In this document: positions 11,661-22,796 of the stretch, piece after piece
How positions within the stretch are numbered: the stretch's first letter is position 1
Layout of the letters: every line of letters begins with the position of its first letter
Assembly: GCA_903813345.2 (NCBI GenBank)
Contig: CAIIXF020000009.1
Coordinates: 2,168,001 to 2,232,000, forward strand
Direction: 5' to 3'
DNA length: 64,000 nucleotides
From: Owenia fusiformis
Lineage: Eukaryota; Annelida; Polychaeta; Sabellida; Oweniidae
Notes under the pieces: generated by a model
What the model was told of the DNA's origin: nothing
Seen by the model: the letters and a program-made list of their open reading frames with translations, nothing else
The model's database searches: none
Made by a program: the position numbers and the translations under genes

Positions 11661-13269
11661 TTTGAATTGTAAATTGCTCCCCCTTCAACTTGAAATTTAT
11701 ACAATGATTTTACAATTATCATTATGATAGTTGAATAATGGCAAGATCTGAGATTTTGGGCATGATGGGTAAAATACTTGGTGGCCATTTTGATTTTTTA
11801 ATAAAAAGCACAATATTTATTATCACTTTGTGTCTTCTTTAGGAAATCAGTTACTTCTGCCATAGCCTTGTCAGTAGACATTCTCTGAATGGCAGGAATA
11901 TCGTGAAAAAGGCATGTAAGTTGTGTATATTGGATTTTAAAGGTGAAAGAGATTGATTTACTTTCATCATGTCTCTGGTAATAAATAAATAAACAAAGCT
12001 GTCTGTCAGTCAGTATCAAATTGCTCATACTTTTTTAATGATTTTCCAATTTCCACTCAAGGTTGAACCTCCTAAACTTATTATTTTTATTCACCCCAGT
12101 CCCTACCATTTTCTTTTATAACTGAGAAATGTATGATGAGATCTAATTTTTTTCAATTTCTTTGAATAAGTCATGTTTTGCAATGAAAATTACAATAGAA
12201 ATGAGAGGAATCAATGAGAAATAGAATAGACAGGCATGTTTTGAACATGTTGTTTCTAAATTATAAAGAAATGTAAGAAAATGAGACATGGGCATTCATG
12301 ATATCAATGACTAAAACATAGACTTGCTGTTAATGAATGAATGAATTAATGAGTGAATGAAGAAATGAATTACTTCTTGGAATATATCCCAAAATTGTAG
12401 AGAATTTGATGAATTTGTGATTTGCAAATGTAAATGGAAGAATTTAAGCTCCCAGTGGACCTCCAGAGACAATTGCATCTATTGAGAAATACAAGGGATG
12501 CTCAATAATGATTAGTAAATCACAATTTATAAAATTATTTTAATTTACTGATTCATGGTGGAATTTCTAAATATATTCTTCAATTAAAGGCCCTATGGAA
12601 AGTTTAAACCACTTTTGCTTAAAAATATATTCTTGTCCAATGTAATTTTGCAGTACATGTATAAGAATGATTCATTTGAGTGCTTTTGTTGATGAACATT
12701 TTTTAAGATATAAATAAAGAAAACTAGAAAAAAATATTCAGATTTTCATGGGGCCCTTAAAACAGTATTGACAAAAATGCTAGACATGAAAGTGCAAAGT
12801 GGCATGAGGTTGAAATGAAATCAGAGCCTTGTTCAATAAAGTACAAGATGCTCGATAAATGTAAAGTGAATCCAGACGAAAAGTAATAATCGTTGCTATT
12901 GCCAAAATGAAATGGACCGTGGAATTAATATATTTGACAATTTGGTGCATGTCTTATTTAGTCTCATACAATAAGAGTTTGTCTATTTTTTTTATTCTAC
13001 TTACATACCTCATGTGATGAATGAATAATTGCTTGTTACAAATATTAAGTCTTTGATAACCTTTTATAATTACAATGTCGACATGATACAAGGCTTGCTT
13101 CAGTAGTGATAACATTAAAAGGGATTGTACCTAGATCAGAGCTAAGTAAAAACTATTTGCAGATCTTGTTGTAAGACGATTATCATTTTATTCCTTGTTC
13201 TGAAAGTTGGTACATTATGTAGCAGGAATCATGAAGAAAAACTGTTCAAATAGTTCATAAGAATATATT
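11661..13269. other. Anonymous stretch with a GAAT microsatellite and a decayed family P copy
   Basis: Positions 12331-12373 hold an imperfect (TGAA)n run. Positions about 12180-12300 contain words of family P on the - strand (aatagaatagacaggcatgt, aattataaagaaatg). Nothing else seen. Confidence 0.45.
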
Positions 13270-13420
13270 ATTTTATATGTCACCATCAAAAGTAGTGACA
13301 TATTGTTATAGTCTCCTACTTTTTGTGGCTGGTGTCTGGCAGTTGGTGTTTAGTGGTTGGTGTTTGGCTTCTGTAACAAATGGCAGGTTGTGACATTTTG
13401 CATGTTATTACCTTGTATAT
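13270..13420 (+). repeat. Family M repeat, copy 2
   Basis: The left end is tatgtcaccatcaaaagtag, and the right end contains gtaacaaatggcaggttgtg then acattttgcatgttatt. It is the best preserved of the five copies along with 60704-60836, and is in the same orientation as the others. Confidence 0.8.
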
Positions 13421-13458
13421 TGTTCAGAAATGAATTTCTTTTAAGAAGGAAAGAAATT

Positions 13459-13706
13459 GACATCATCCCTTTCATTTGACCATCCATTTCATTTGACATC
13501 ATCCCTTTCATTTGACCATCCATTTCATTTGACATCATCCCTTTCATTTAACATCCCCTTTCATCTGACATCATCACTGTCATTTTATGCCATCCCTTTC
13601 ATTTGACATCAGCTCTTTCATTTTACATCAGCCATTTAATTTGGCATTAGCCCTTTCACCTGACATCATCCCTCTCATTTGACATCATCCCTTTCATTTA
13701 ACATCA
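13459..13706 (+). repeat. 19-20 bp minisatellite, gacatcatccctttcattt
   Basis: About twelve irregular units of gacatcatccctttcattt, some as pairs with gaccatccatttcattt. It immediately follows a family M copy. The - strand 65-codon frame rich in KGMMSNEMDGQM is a by-product. Confidence 0.88.
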
Positions 13707-14029
13707 ACATTTTTTTAAGTTGCCAGGCAGCAAATACCATGTCATATAAAGTAAAATCTTCAAGGCATATCACAAAGTATCCATTCATATATCACTAATT
13801 TACATTGTTTTCTCTCTGCTGTTTCCGAGTTTCATCAACTATGTCTAACAGAAGTAAAAGGCCTGAACATGATTATCATGATGAAAGATGAATCATCTGG
13901 GAAGCATTCTTATTTCTGAAATACATGAACTGGGATTAATATCTGTAGTCCTTTATGCAAACCAGAAAAACCATCTGGATTTTGTGAAAATTGTACCTGG
14001 GATGCTATAGGCCAAATGTAAAGATGTAT

Positions 14030-14174
14030 TATGCCTGAGTCGCACATTTGCTCAGATTCATTAGCCGTTACTTAGCTGATTGAGTATCTTGTTGAAAACT
14101 GAATACAATTTTGAACAAAATACTCAATCGGCCACACGCCAGCTGATGAATCGAGCAAATTTGACTCAGGCATT
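14030..14174. mobile_element. Palindromic MITE, ATGCCTGAGTC family, 145 bp
   Basis: The left end is atgcctgagtcgcacatttg and the right end is the inverted gcaaatttgactcaggcat. The interior pairs tgagtatcttgttgaaaac with gttttgaacaaaatactca-type sequence, so nearly the whole element can fold back. Related copies lie at 15836-15934 and, expanded, at 50015-50365. Confidence 0.85.
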
Positions 14175-14719
14175 TAAAGCTTGATGTAGAAGATCTTCAA
14201 TATTGAGCTTAATACTACTTTTCCCTTTGCCCATGTCGGCAAAGTGTCGTATAAATAAGCTCACATCTGAATTCTCTTCTGGGTTTGTATGCTGATGTAA
14301 TTAAGATTATACTCAGCACAAAAATAAATCTTTAAATATTCATCATGGTTGGCTGAGTACATACCTTTTAGAGCAGAAAGATTTGATGTTTAAAAGATGT
14401 CACAATCACCTTACCTATAAGAAAGTTACTATCTTCAAAGTCAAGTTTTATGCCAATCTCTGCAACTTAAACTGTATCCACATAATTAGTGGCATTTTAC
14501 AAACACAGAACAGATTCCAAATGTTGGTTTACAAGATATTTTTTCACGTTCTCAAACTTTGATCATATGGACTCGATTGGAATCTAAACATGTGAATTGC
14601 AATGCATGGGAAAGCCTTAATCTAAGTAATCAGCTATGTCTATAGATATAATAGCTCTGATTTTGTGGTTCAGTGACCTGAACATAAAACATTCTGTCAA
14701 TTTTCTATTTACACTCTTC
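14175..14719. other. Anonymous AT-rich stretch
   Basis: No gene or repeat recognised. Confidence 0.45.
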
Positions 14720-14975
14720 TCAATCGGTTCAGCATACAGATTTATTGGGTTGGCATTTGTGTGGTGTTATTTCTTGTTCAAAAATACATTGTTACATGTA
14801 TTGTAGGCTGCGGCCGATTCATTTTATCATAACTGTTCTAACATTTTGTATAACACATTATATTTTCAGAACATGGAATCTAAACACCCCCAGGGAGTCC
14901 TTTTGTCCTTTTGTAAATTTATATTGTATGAAAACTAGAATTGAATGATAAATTGAATTGAATTGAATTTTTGGT
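14720..14975 (+). mobile_element. Probable LINE 3' tail ending in a (TTGAA)n run
   Basis: The segment ends with gaattgaatg, then aattgaattgaattgaattt at about 14951-14970. An imperfect pentanucleotide tail of this kind is typical of non-LTR retrotransposon 3' ends in invertebrates. No reverse transcriptase sequence is readable. Inference from the tail only. Confidence 0.4.
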
Positions 14976-15180
14976 TTTGGACTGCTCGCAATGATCCTTT
15001 AATGGTTGAGGAAAGGCTTAAATAATTGTTTTTGTACTTAAGATCATTTTTGGGATATTTGGGTTTTGTTTTCATTATTATAGTTTGTGATATCAGTTAT
15101 GTTTTGTAATACTCTTTAGTCATCTCCCTTTGACCTTTTCGTCTACATATTATACTTAACTTTTCCCTAAAACATAATTT

Positions 15181-15600
15181 GTGACAAAATCTGAAAGATT
15201 AAATTACCCTGTCTTGAGAACTTATGTTAAATTCAAAAATGTCTTTGAAAGAGAGAGTTATTTAAATATCCAAAATAAAAATTACAGGCAAGCAATTTGT
15301 AGATTTAGGCTTAGTTCCCACAAGTTACATATAGAACTTGGTCGTCATTTAAAGCCAAAGCCAAAACCTGTAGATGAACGTTTATGTAATATTTGTGGTA
15401 TTTTAGAAGATGAACAACACTTCATCATGATTTGTTAGAAAAACACTACAGAAAGAAAAATTTTGTTTGACACCCTTACACGATTTAATTTTGTAGGCAG
15501 TCCTGACATCATTTTTAAAAAACTAATGTCTCACAAAAATTCTTATGTAATTTTACATTTAGCAAAGTTCATCTATCATTCACTCAAAAAATTGGATTAA
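15181..15600 (+). pseudogene. LINE ORF2 C-terminal fragment (zinc-knuckle end), one in-frame stop
   Basis: The frame reads through 15181-15435, a TAG at 15436, then continues to TAA at 15598. Before the stop it contains RLSSHKLHIELGRHLKPKPK and ERLCNICGILEDEQHFIMIC, i.e. a CxxC...HxxxxC zinc-knuckle like those at the C terminus of invertebrate non-LTR reverse transcriptase proteins. After the stop it continues with RKILFDTLTRF, SPDIIFKKLM and VILHLAKFIYHSLKKLD, the usual tail of the same proteins. The reverse transcriptase and endonuclease domains are absent, so this is a 5'-truncated copy with a single nonsense change. The following 235 bases to an AATAAA at about 15821 look like its 3' untranslated region. 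Confidence 0.7.
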
Positions 15601-15835
15601 TGTGTCAACGATGCATCACACTGATATTTAAATTTCTGTCAAGTTATATTTGTATTTCACAATTATCTTGTATTCTGTATTTTACATTTGATGATGTAAT
15701 TAGAATTGTATTTGACAACAACTTTATTTTTGTATTCAATAGTTAGTTTAGTCTTAGGTCAGTTTTGTAGATTGTAGTTTTTAGTGACTAATATGTCATT
15801 GTAATGACATCAGAGAGTCAATAAAAGATATATAT
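15601..15835 (+). mobile_element. Probable 3' untranslated region of the LINE fragment
   Basis: Follows the TAA of the ORF2 tail. It contains a TTTTAGTGACTAATATGTCA segment and an AATAAA in gtcaataaaagat, then a short (TA)n run abutting a MITE. Inferred from position. Confidence 0.45.
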
Positions 15836-15934
15836 ATAATGCCTGGGTCACATTTGCTCCGATCCATGGCCGGCACCCGGCCGATTGAGAGTTTTGTCGA
15901 TTGAAATTCAGAGCAAATGTGACCCAGGCATTAT
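15836..15934. mobile_element. Palindromic MITE, 99 bp, perfect 24-bp terminal inverted repeats
   Basis: The left end ataatgcctgggtcacattt(gctc) and the right end (gagc)aaatgtgacccaggcattat are exact inverse copies over 24 bases. The core includes ccggcacccggcc. It is the most intact member of the ATGCCTGxGTC family, implying recent activity or conversion. It sits directly after the LINE 3' region. Confidence 0.93.
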
Positions 15935-16348
15935 CGCTATTCTCTGATCATATTAAAATTGTATGATTTGAACAATCTCATTTGTACAGAACTATATGCT
16001 TACACTCTGCCCTGTCCATCTAAAATTAATGCAAAGCTCATTTTCTGACATATCTTTTGTAATCAAAAGTGATAGGGAGGAGCTCCGATGTGATAACTGA
16101 AAGTGATAGGGTCAAACTCCCTTTTAAAGAATCACTTATTAATTTGAGTGTGAGTTTTATACATGTCTGGTAATCTGTAACTGTTTTTGCTTTACCTTGA
16201 GTATTTGGATCAATCCACCGAAAGACTCAGTCACACTATTTGCTCTATGGCAGCAATACAGCAGCCATTATCTTCACAAATATAGAAAATTTACATTGTG
16301 CTGCTTATTATTTTCTATCCTGCATTTTTCTCTAGATTATGGGAAGCT
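15935..16348. other. Anonymous stretch
   Basis: Nothing recognised apart from a short direct repeat of aagtgatagggaggagct-like words around 16070-16110. Confidence 0.4.
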
Positions 16349-16356
16349 ATGGCCAC

Positions 16357-16943
16357 TAGTGGTGTCAATTAACCGCTTGAGCATTAACCGGTTAACCGGG
16401 GGGTTTTTACCGGTTAAAGTCGGTTAACCGGCGGGAAATTTGAACTGATAATTTCAAATGAGATCTTCATCTTCGATCTTGAAAGTTGAAACAAATTGGA
16501 AAAATGATATATCGGCGTTTTTTTTTTACGTTCGTCAAGCTTTACTCTATTCTATGTTAGTAAGCGCGGGAAAGCAATGTGGCAGGGATTAAAGTTGCTG
16601 ATTGGATGTTTGTAAGGAATTATCGGACCTATCACATGTATGAGTAGCTCACATGAAACTGACGCTTGAAAAACAAACAGATTAAAATGCAAAGTAAGCG
16701 CGGGAAAGCAATATGGCAGGGATTAAAGTTCCTGATTGGATGTGTGTAAGGAGTTATAGGACTTATGGCATGTATGAGTAGCTTACGTGAAACTGACACC
16801 ATAAAACCAAACGGATTAGCATGCAAAATAAGCGCGGGAAATCACAGAATTATACACGGTCAACTAACCGCCCATAAAAACACAGACCGGTCAAGGCATT
16901 ATCGGCGGTTAACCGGTTAACCGGTTAATACTTGACACCTCTA
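16357..16943. mobile_element. 587-bp hAT-type MITE with 8-bp target-site duplication
   Basis: The 8-bp direct repeat ATGGCCAC flanks the element at 16349-16356 and 16944-16951. The ends are TAGTGGTGTCAATTAACCG and ...GACACCTCTA, inverted and followed inward by several aaccggttaaccgg motifs. An 8-bp duplication with such ends is characteristic of the hAT superfamily. Inside, a 134-bp unit beginning taagcgcgggaaagcaat is repeated (16560, 16694, partial third at 16828). No transposase is encoded, so it is non-autonomous. Confidence 0.93.
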
Positions 16944-16951
16944 ATGGCCAC

Positions 16952-17213
16952 CGTAGGGTTGTTGTAGATTAAATGTGACTGTGGCGTTAGAATAGCATAT
17001 ATTAGGGTGTGTCAATTTTGACCAATCCTGGAGCTGGATAGGATCTAACTATATCATCATTTTATCGCAGGTTTTTTACATTGGATTTGTTGTTGCTATC
17101 TGATCTATTCCAGTTTTCTTCTTAAAACATACATCTCAATCTTTCCTTAACAACTTTGACACTGTAAAAGCATATCCATGATGAAACACCAGAAATATAT
17201 TCTATAAAGATCA
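16952..17213. other. Anonymous stretch
   Basis: Nothing recognised. Confidence 0.4.
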
Positions 17214-17219
17214 TGAATA

Positions 17220-17382
17220 CAGGGGTTTCGATAGCAACAGGCGTTTTTCACTGGTTGTTTTCACAAAATCGCCTGTTGTTTTGGGGGATTTAAACTTTTC
17301 CAGGTTTTTATGATTTCCATTAATTTTGCCTGTTGTTTTTCATTTATTTTGCCTGTTGTGAGAATTTGTAGTGAAACCCCTG
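17220..17382. mobile_element. 163-bp inverted-repeat element with 6-bp target duplication
   Basis: The ends are CAGGGGTTTCGATAG and (inverted) GTAGTGAAACCCCTG. The direct repeat TGAATA flanks it at 17214-17219 and 17383-17388. The interior repeats gcctgttgttttt-like words three times. A truncated relative lies at 40373-40470. Confidence 0.88.
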
Positions 17383-17388
17383 TGAATA

Positions 17389-18234
17389 TCATTTGAAATT
17401 AATGAGAAAGAGCGAACTTTCAAGTACAATATCCTTAATAACATATTTTAAAAATGTACATTAATTAAAGAACGTTTGAAATTCACTAACAACAATTATA
17501 TTGAAATTAACAAAGATAGATATAATTCACACAGAGGTATCTAGGTAGATCATACTGATTTTCAAGCTAGGCAAATCATAATATTTTTTCTGAGATGTAA
17601 GTTGCCAGTTCTTTTTTAAAGGTTGATGTGACATATGTTAAGAAATTTAGACAGGTTTTCAACAGATACAGTCAATTTGTAGAACAAAACCCATCTGATA
17701 GATTGCAATCTGCTGATAGCTTTAAATGAACCTGAAATTCTTATACATCAATTTTTTGAGCCCTCGGGTAAAATATTAGTAATCTCTTATTTTTGAGTAT
17801 ATTCTGTCTCTCATTATGTAATGCTCCCAATTGTGAGTGAAGACTTAGTTTTCATTTATTTTAGAAACAAAGGTTTGATAATCTATTTTACCACATACAT
17901 TTTGTTTTTCGGCCCCTTATATCGATGTTTAGTAACATCTTACATTGGAATTGTTGATTTAATATATATTACGTATCTCCATATTCCTTATATGGAAGGT
18001 TCACTGCATTATACCTGGGCCCATAACAAAGTTAAACTTATCGGAAATTTTGATTCCAAAACCGTTTAACCAAAATAGAATTGCTATGATACAGAATTGC
18101 AAAATAAGTGAGTATGCAATCAAATATATATAATATCCTTATACAACATTTGCACTGCCTAACACTATGTACCCAAAGACATGTGGATAGATTTCCTTTG
18201 GTTTCACTTCGGAGGTGTTATACTTACAGAGGCT
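17389..18234. other. Anonymous AT-rich stretch
   Basis: An 82-codon frame at 17821-18069 has no family resemblance. Nothing else seen. Confidence 0.45.
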
Positions 18235-18480
18235 CATTTAACAAAGTGGAAAAGTGTTCTACTTACAGAGGTGTTCTACTTACAGGGGTGTTCTACTTAC
18301 AGGGGTGTTCTACTTATAGAGGTGTTTCACTTACAGGGGTGTTCCACTTACATGAGTGTTCTACTTGAAGGGGTGTTCTACATACAGGGGTGATCCACTT
18401 ACAGGGGTGTTCCACTTACAGGGGTGTTCCACTTACAGAGGTGTTTCACTTACAGTTTGTTTCACTTTACAGGATTTACT
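18235..18480 (+). repeat. 17-bp minisatellite, gtgttctacttacaggg (ACAGT family)
   Basis: About twelve units of gtgttctacttacaggg with a/c and g/a variants. It ends in ttacaggatttactatt, matching the right terminus of the ACAGT-ended MITEs. This is the right arm of such an element locally multiplied. Confidence 0.88.
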
Positions 18481-18644
18481 ATTCTCACCATTATGATTGA
18501 TACCCATCATGTTTCCCCTGTTTCTTAATTCCATCTTTTCCACTCTGTTTATCTATTCTACATTGTGTTTCACTATTCTACATTAAGTAAATGGATGGCA
18601 GGATATTTGAATGAAACCTACAGCGCAGGTAATCGGGTGTTCTT

Positions 18645-18800
18645 TCAATTGTTAAGTACAAGATACTCTTAAGTAAAGTAACAAAGCATTTATTTTATAA
18701 AATGCAAATAAAGTAGAATAGAGTGAAATCAGTAAGGAATAATTGAAACAACCATTGTTACATCAGCATTCCATACTGTATTCCAAAATGCAAAGTACTT
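18645..18800 (-). repeat. Family P repeat, - copy
   Basis: It reads ttataaaatgcaaataaagt then agaatagagtgaaatcagta then aggaata, the reverse complement of the family's 3' half. The half toward 18800 is diverged. Confidence 0.55.
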
Positions 18801-20140
18801 TTTTTGTTATTTTCAGAGAGAATCTCGTTGTAGTGTCTTCGTGAGAATGTGTTTACTTAAACCAGGGCTGTTTGGCAATTGAAATTAAAAGTAACCTTTC
18901 TAAAAGATTACTGTATTTCCCCAGGGTTCTATAATTATCAGGATTGGTTTTCTCATATCATGGTTTCATTTACCTTTCCTCATCCTCCTAAGCAGGTGTC
19001 CAGAATCCGTACCTTTTTCTTCCCCTGCTATAACCAATTTGGAAGCGCCCTATTTAACTGAATCACATGATCTAATTATGCGCAATGACTTACACATGAT
19101 TTCTGTCGCAGTGTTACGACAGCCAATCAGATTGCGTGTTCTTAATCGGGGAAATGGTAACTGCTTATCGCAGGGAGTAAAAAGAAAGAATATATTCTGG
19201 ATTTTGAAGCCCTGTGATCGGAGGATGTCCTTTCCTCTGAAACTCAACTTTGTCTTCTAAGGTGTTTAGAACTGAAGTTGGAGCAGCTGAATCCGTGTGA
19301 ATCAAGATGACTTAAACTTGAACATTTTTATAATTTTCTGAAAAATATGCAATTTTCTTCCATTTCTCTAATTAAGAAGATTTTCTACATGCCTATGCAT
19401 TGATATTCCCTTCACATTTCATTAAAACATATGCTTTAGAGCAATTACTATACCATTTTTTCAATTCACTCTTTTTTCTCTGGAGTTTTTTTTAACATTA
19501 AATTCTGGTTGCTTATGAAGTAATGAAATAAAAGAATTGTGTTAAATAACCATCGAGATTAGATCTTTGATTGATAAGTGGTTGGAAAAGTACACTTCTA
19601 AGTTATCACCAAGAAATTAACCTAGATTTGTTAACTTATGTTTCCATGACAACAATTCAATTTCAATCAAAACTAATGACTTGTTTTAGTCAATATTTAG
19701 ACAATTTTTGGATCACTGCCATTTGTTTCTTATACAATCAGAAAATGATGCATTTATAAACCCCCATGGCAACCATCTTGATTTATGTGATTTCAGTTTT
19801 ATTAAGCCACCTTGAAAGTTGAAGATGATAGTATACCATGATAGAAACCTCTCTGGAATATGTCTTTGATATAGATATGTGTACTCTAAGAGTAGAATCA
19901 TTTGAACCATTGATTTGGCTTTTCTGCAGATGATTTCATGTCAAGTGTTTCTCTTGATCTCTCATTTTGAAGTCTGTGTGGGATTGCATGCAAGAGCGAA
20001 TCCCATGATGCGATATTTCAACATTGAAATGCTGAGGATGATCTAAACACATGTTCATTGGAGTAAGTCAAACTACAGACTATAATTCCATGCATTTTTG
20101 CTTAAATTGCTTGAGATGCCTGGTAATTTAATTTGTTACA
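18801..20140. other. Mostly anonymous; CCAAT-containing imperfect inverted repeat at 19005-19185
   Basis: cctttttcttcccctgctat at about 19010 is roughly mirrored by gcagggagtaaaaagaaag at about 19170, with agccaatcaga at about 19120. It may be an old MITE. Frames on both strands there (19039-19260) are shadows of each other. The remainder is unrecognised. Confidence 0.4.
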
Positions 20141-20308
20141 CAGAAAAACCTGACAAGGTGAACACCTCTTTAAGTGAAACAGTTTGAAGGGTCTTATTGG
20201 ACCGATTGATGTTTTGTTAAGTGAATCTCTGTAAGTAGAACACCTCTTAAGTTGAACACTTTTTAAAGGTATAAAAGGTGTTCTCCCAATACAGGTTTTA
20301 CTACTGTA
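20141..20308. mobile_element. ACAGT-ended MITE, copy
   Basis: It runs from cagaaaaacctgacaaggtg to acaggttttactactgta. The left half carries gtgaacacctc words and the right half their inverse ggtgttc. The ends AAACCTG / CAGGTTTTACT are inverted. Confidence 0.8.
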
Positions 20309-20842
20309 TATCTTGCTTATGTTAAAGCCACTGTTAAAAATATTCCAATAACACTGTGTCCATGACATGATCTTCTGAACTAAAATTGTCAAGGTGTTTG
20401 GAAAATTTGGAAATAATGGTTTACCGGTGATTCAAAAATGGGGCCAAATATTAAAAAACTGGGGGAATTTATACTCCGCAGAGGGAATGGAGGCACAATT
20501 ACACTGAATGAAATGCTCGGAGAATGGAAGCATGATAAATTGAGATCTTGTTAGATATTGATTAAACCATAGATGATTGATAGATATCTTGCATATATTT
20601 ATTACCAAATGGCTTGATCTCATCATCTCATTCGTTCATCGTTCATCATTAGCTTTTTTGGTTCCGCTTATTTAACCTGTAGGTCATTTTTCTAATTTTA
20701 ACAGATTGAAGATAATTTGTTATGCTGTTACCGCAAACTTTTGTCAGCTTTTTCTTAAAGGTTGTTTCTAAAGTAAAGATGTTTGACTGTTTTGACATAA
20801 CATGATAACAATGTTCTATTGTCCAATCTATTAAGCCCCTAC
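20309..20842. other. Anonymous stretch
   Basis: Nothing recognised. Confidence 0.4.
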
Positions 20843-21032
20843 CCAGGCCAGTTGCTAGCTTTTGCTAAGGGGGTTCACTTTCCAAACAATTTCAGGGGGG
20901 TTCACATTTGACAGATGGCTAAAATCACTTGAAAAGTGCTCAGAATGGTGAAAAACTGCCTGATTTTGAAATAATTTTTGCTTGGGATTGTGTGAACCCC
21001 GAACCCTCCCCCTGGCTACAGGCCTGCCTACT
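20843..21032 (+). repeat. Family R repeat, copy 2
   Basis: It starts aggccagttgctagc and ends ctggctacaggcct, an imperfect terminal inverted repeat. The interior has agggggttcactttccaaac and cttgaaaagtgctcagaatg, as in copy 1. Confidence 0.75.
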
Positions 21033-22150
21033 ACTTCTCATCCTTATTTTCAAATGAGCTTAAGAATACATTGATTTAACACAAGATGATTTGCAGACAT
21101 CTTAACAGAATTTGCACCATTAAAGCTTCTTGAATATTGAAAAAAATCAACGCGCAAGAGTACTCATGTATTAAGAATGGCTAATGAACTGTATTAGAGT
21201 ATATGCGATTTACATTACTGTAGCAGATTCCCTACATTTGGATTTATGACTTTGTGACCTTTAAAACTCATTTTTATAAATCTTAGGATACTCTGATAGC
21301 TGTAAATAAATAGCTATAGAATAAAATCAATAGATCTAGGGTATTTTACGATCGATTACTCATTCAAAAAGTTTCAACATTCAAGAAGTTTCAAGTTAAT
21401 ATTTGAGATGTTATTATATAATTTTGCTTAGAAATTGAGACTTTCTCCCCCCTTTTTCTTTCAAATAGAGGGAGTGGGGCACCTGCGATTTGACACACCC
21501 CGGAGAGCCCCCTTTTGCTTGAGGAACTAATTTGAAAAATCGTCATTTACCCATCAATAAAATGCACAAGGACTATTTGTATCTTTTTATATCTTTATTT
21601 ATACTGTTCCTAAAGTAATTTCCTCAGGTATGAAAAATAGATGAAAAAACATTTATATTATTGTTTTATTTCATGGTAACATTCACTTTGATGCCTTAAT
21701 GTGCATAAAATAGCTATATATTAGAAATACTCATCAAATGAATTTATAGCCATGTATAGTTTTTCAAAAAGTAAAAAAACCAAAGCATCAAAGTAAACAG
21801 TAAAGGAGTTCATGAATGTTCGTAATTTATTTTTTATTCTATTTTAGAATGTGATTTTTTTGTTTGATTGGTCATTAAGGGAATTTTATATCGTTTCCCC
21901 TCTAATTTGCCGTCATCAGATGTATTTCAAACATTTTGTCTGACTGAGAAAATAGTTCAATTTAGTTGATTGCTATGATTATTTAAGTTACAATTTTCTA
22001 GTTTAAGATAAGAACTTTCAAATTGTTCATTAAAGGGGCAATAAAGATTTGTTGCACAATTCTAGTATTTCTTATGATGCCTATTATTAAAGTTAAACAG
22101 TTGTTGATATCAATGTTACATTACTTTTAAAGCTTATTTGGCAATGTTAA
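21033..22150. other. Anonymous AT-rich stretch
   Basis: No gene, repeat or exon recognised. Confidence 0.45.
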
Positions 22151-22338
22151 TACAGTGGAACTTGCAAAGTGGAACACCTCTAAAACTAGGAAACCTCTGT
22201 AAGAGTGTAAGTGGAACACTTCAGAGTTCCAAAACCTATTGACTTAATGTTAAATGAACCTCTATAAGCAGATAACTGACTCAGGTGAAACGTTTTAAGA
22301 GGTACCAAAGATGTTCCACTTAGACAGGTTTTACTGTA
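22151..22338. mobile_element. ACAGT-ended MITE, copy with intact ends
   Basis: It runs from tacagtggaacttgcaaagt to agacaggttttactgta. TACAGT and ACTGTA are exact inverse ends. The interior has gtggaacacctc on the left and gatgttccacttaga on the right. Confidence 0.85.
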
Positions 22339-22424
22339 TTCCCCTTTCAGTTTTAATGATATTTTAGACATATCTGCATCTAAGCTCTTAAATGACATCC
22401 ATTGTTTCTAAATCATATAATTGC

Positions 22425-22627
22425 AGAGATCTCCCCAGGATTCATTCTCAGGTGGGTGCAAAATTCTCATTTTCACAATTCAGATCAAAATTGGTCAAAA
22501 TATGCCAATTTTTCATGATTTTTCTCATTTTCAAGTGGGTGCAAATAGATTTTCAGATGGGTGCAAGCCTATTTTCAAAATGGAAAAGTGTGCCCACTTG
22601 CTTTAATGCTAGGGAGATCACTGTGTT
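22425..22627 (+). repeat. Family H repeat, best copy
   Basis: It runs from gagatctccccaggattcat to gctagggagatcactgtg. The ends gatctccc and gggagatc are inverted, consistent with a small MITE. The interior holds three gtgggtgcaa words. Confidence 0.75.
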
Positions 22628-22796
22628 GAGGCTTAAAAAGTAAGTTGTGATGCAAATATAAGAGCAATAGGAGCTAAAAAAAAGATAAATAGAACTAATT
22701 TGTCAAAATCAATATAAACATATCTTATTTCTGTAATATAAACAGTTAACGAGTAAATAGAAAAATTATAAGAACCATGTTTAAACGTAAACCATG

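Noticed and set aside
19005-19185. CCAAT-containing segment considered as a second promoter
   Set aside because: It is part of an imperfect inverted repeat and has no donor or open frame downstream; more likely an old MITE.
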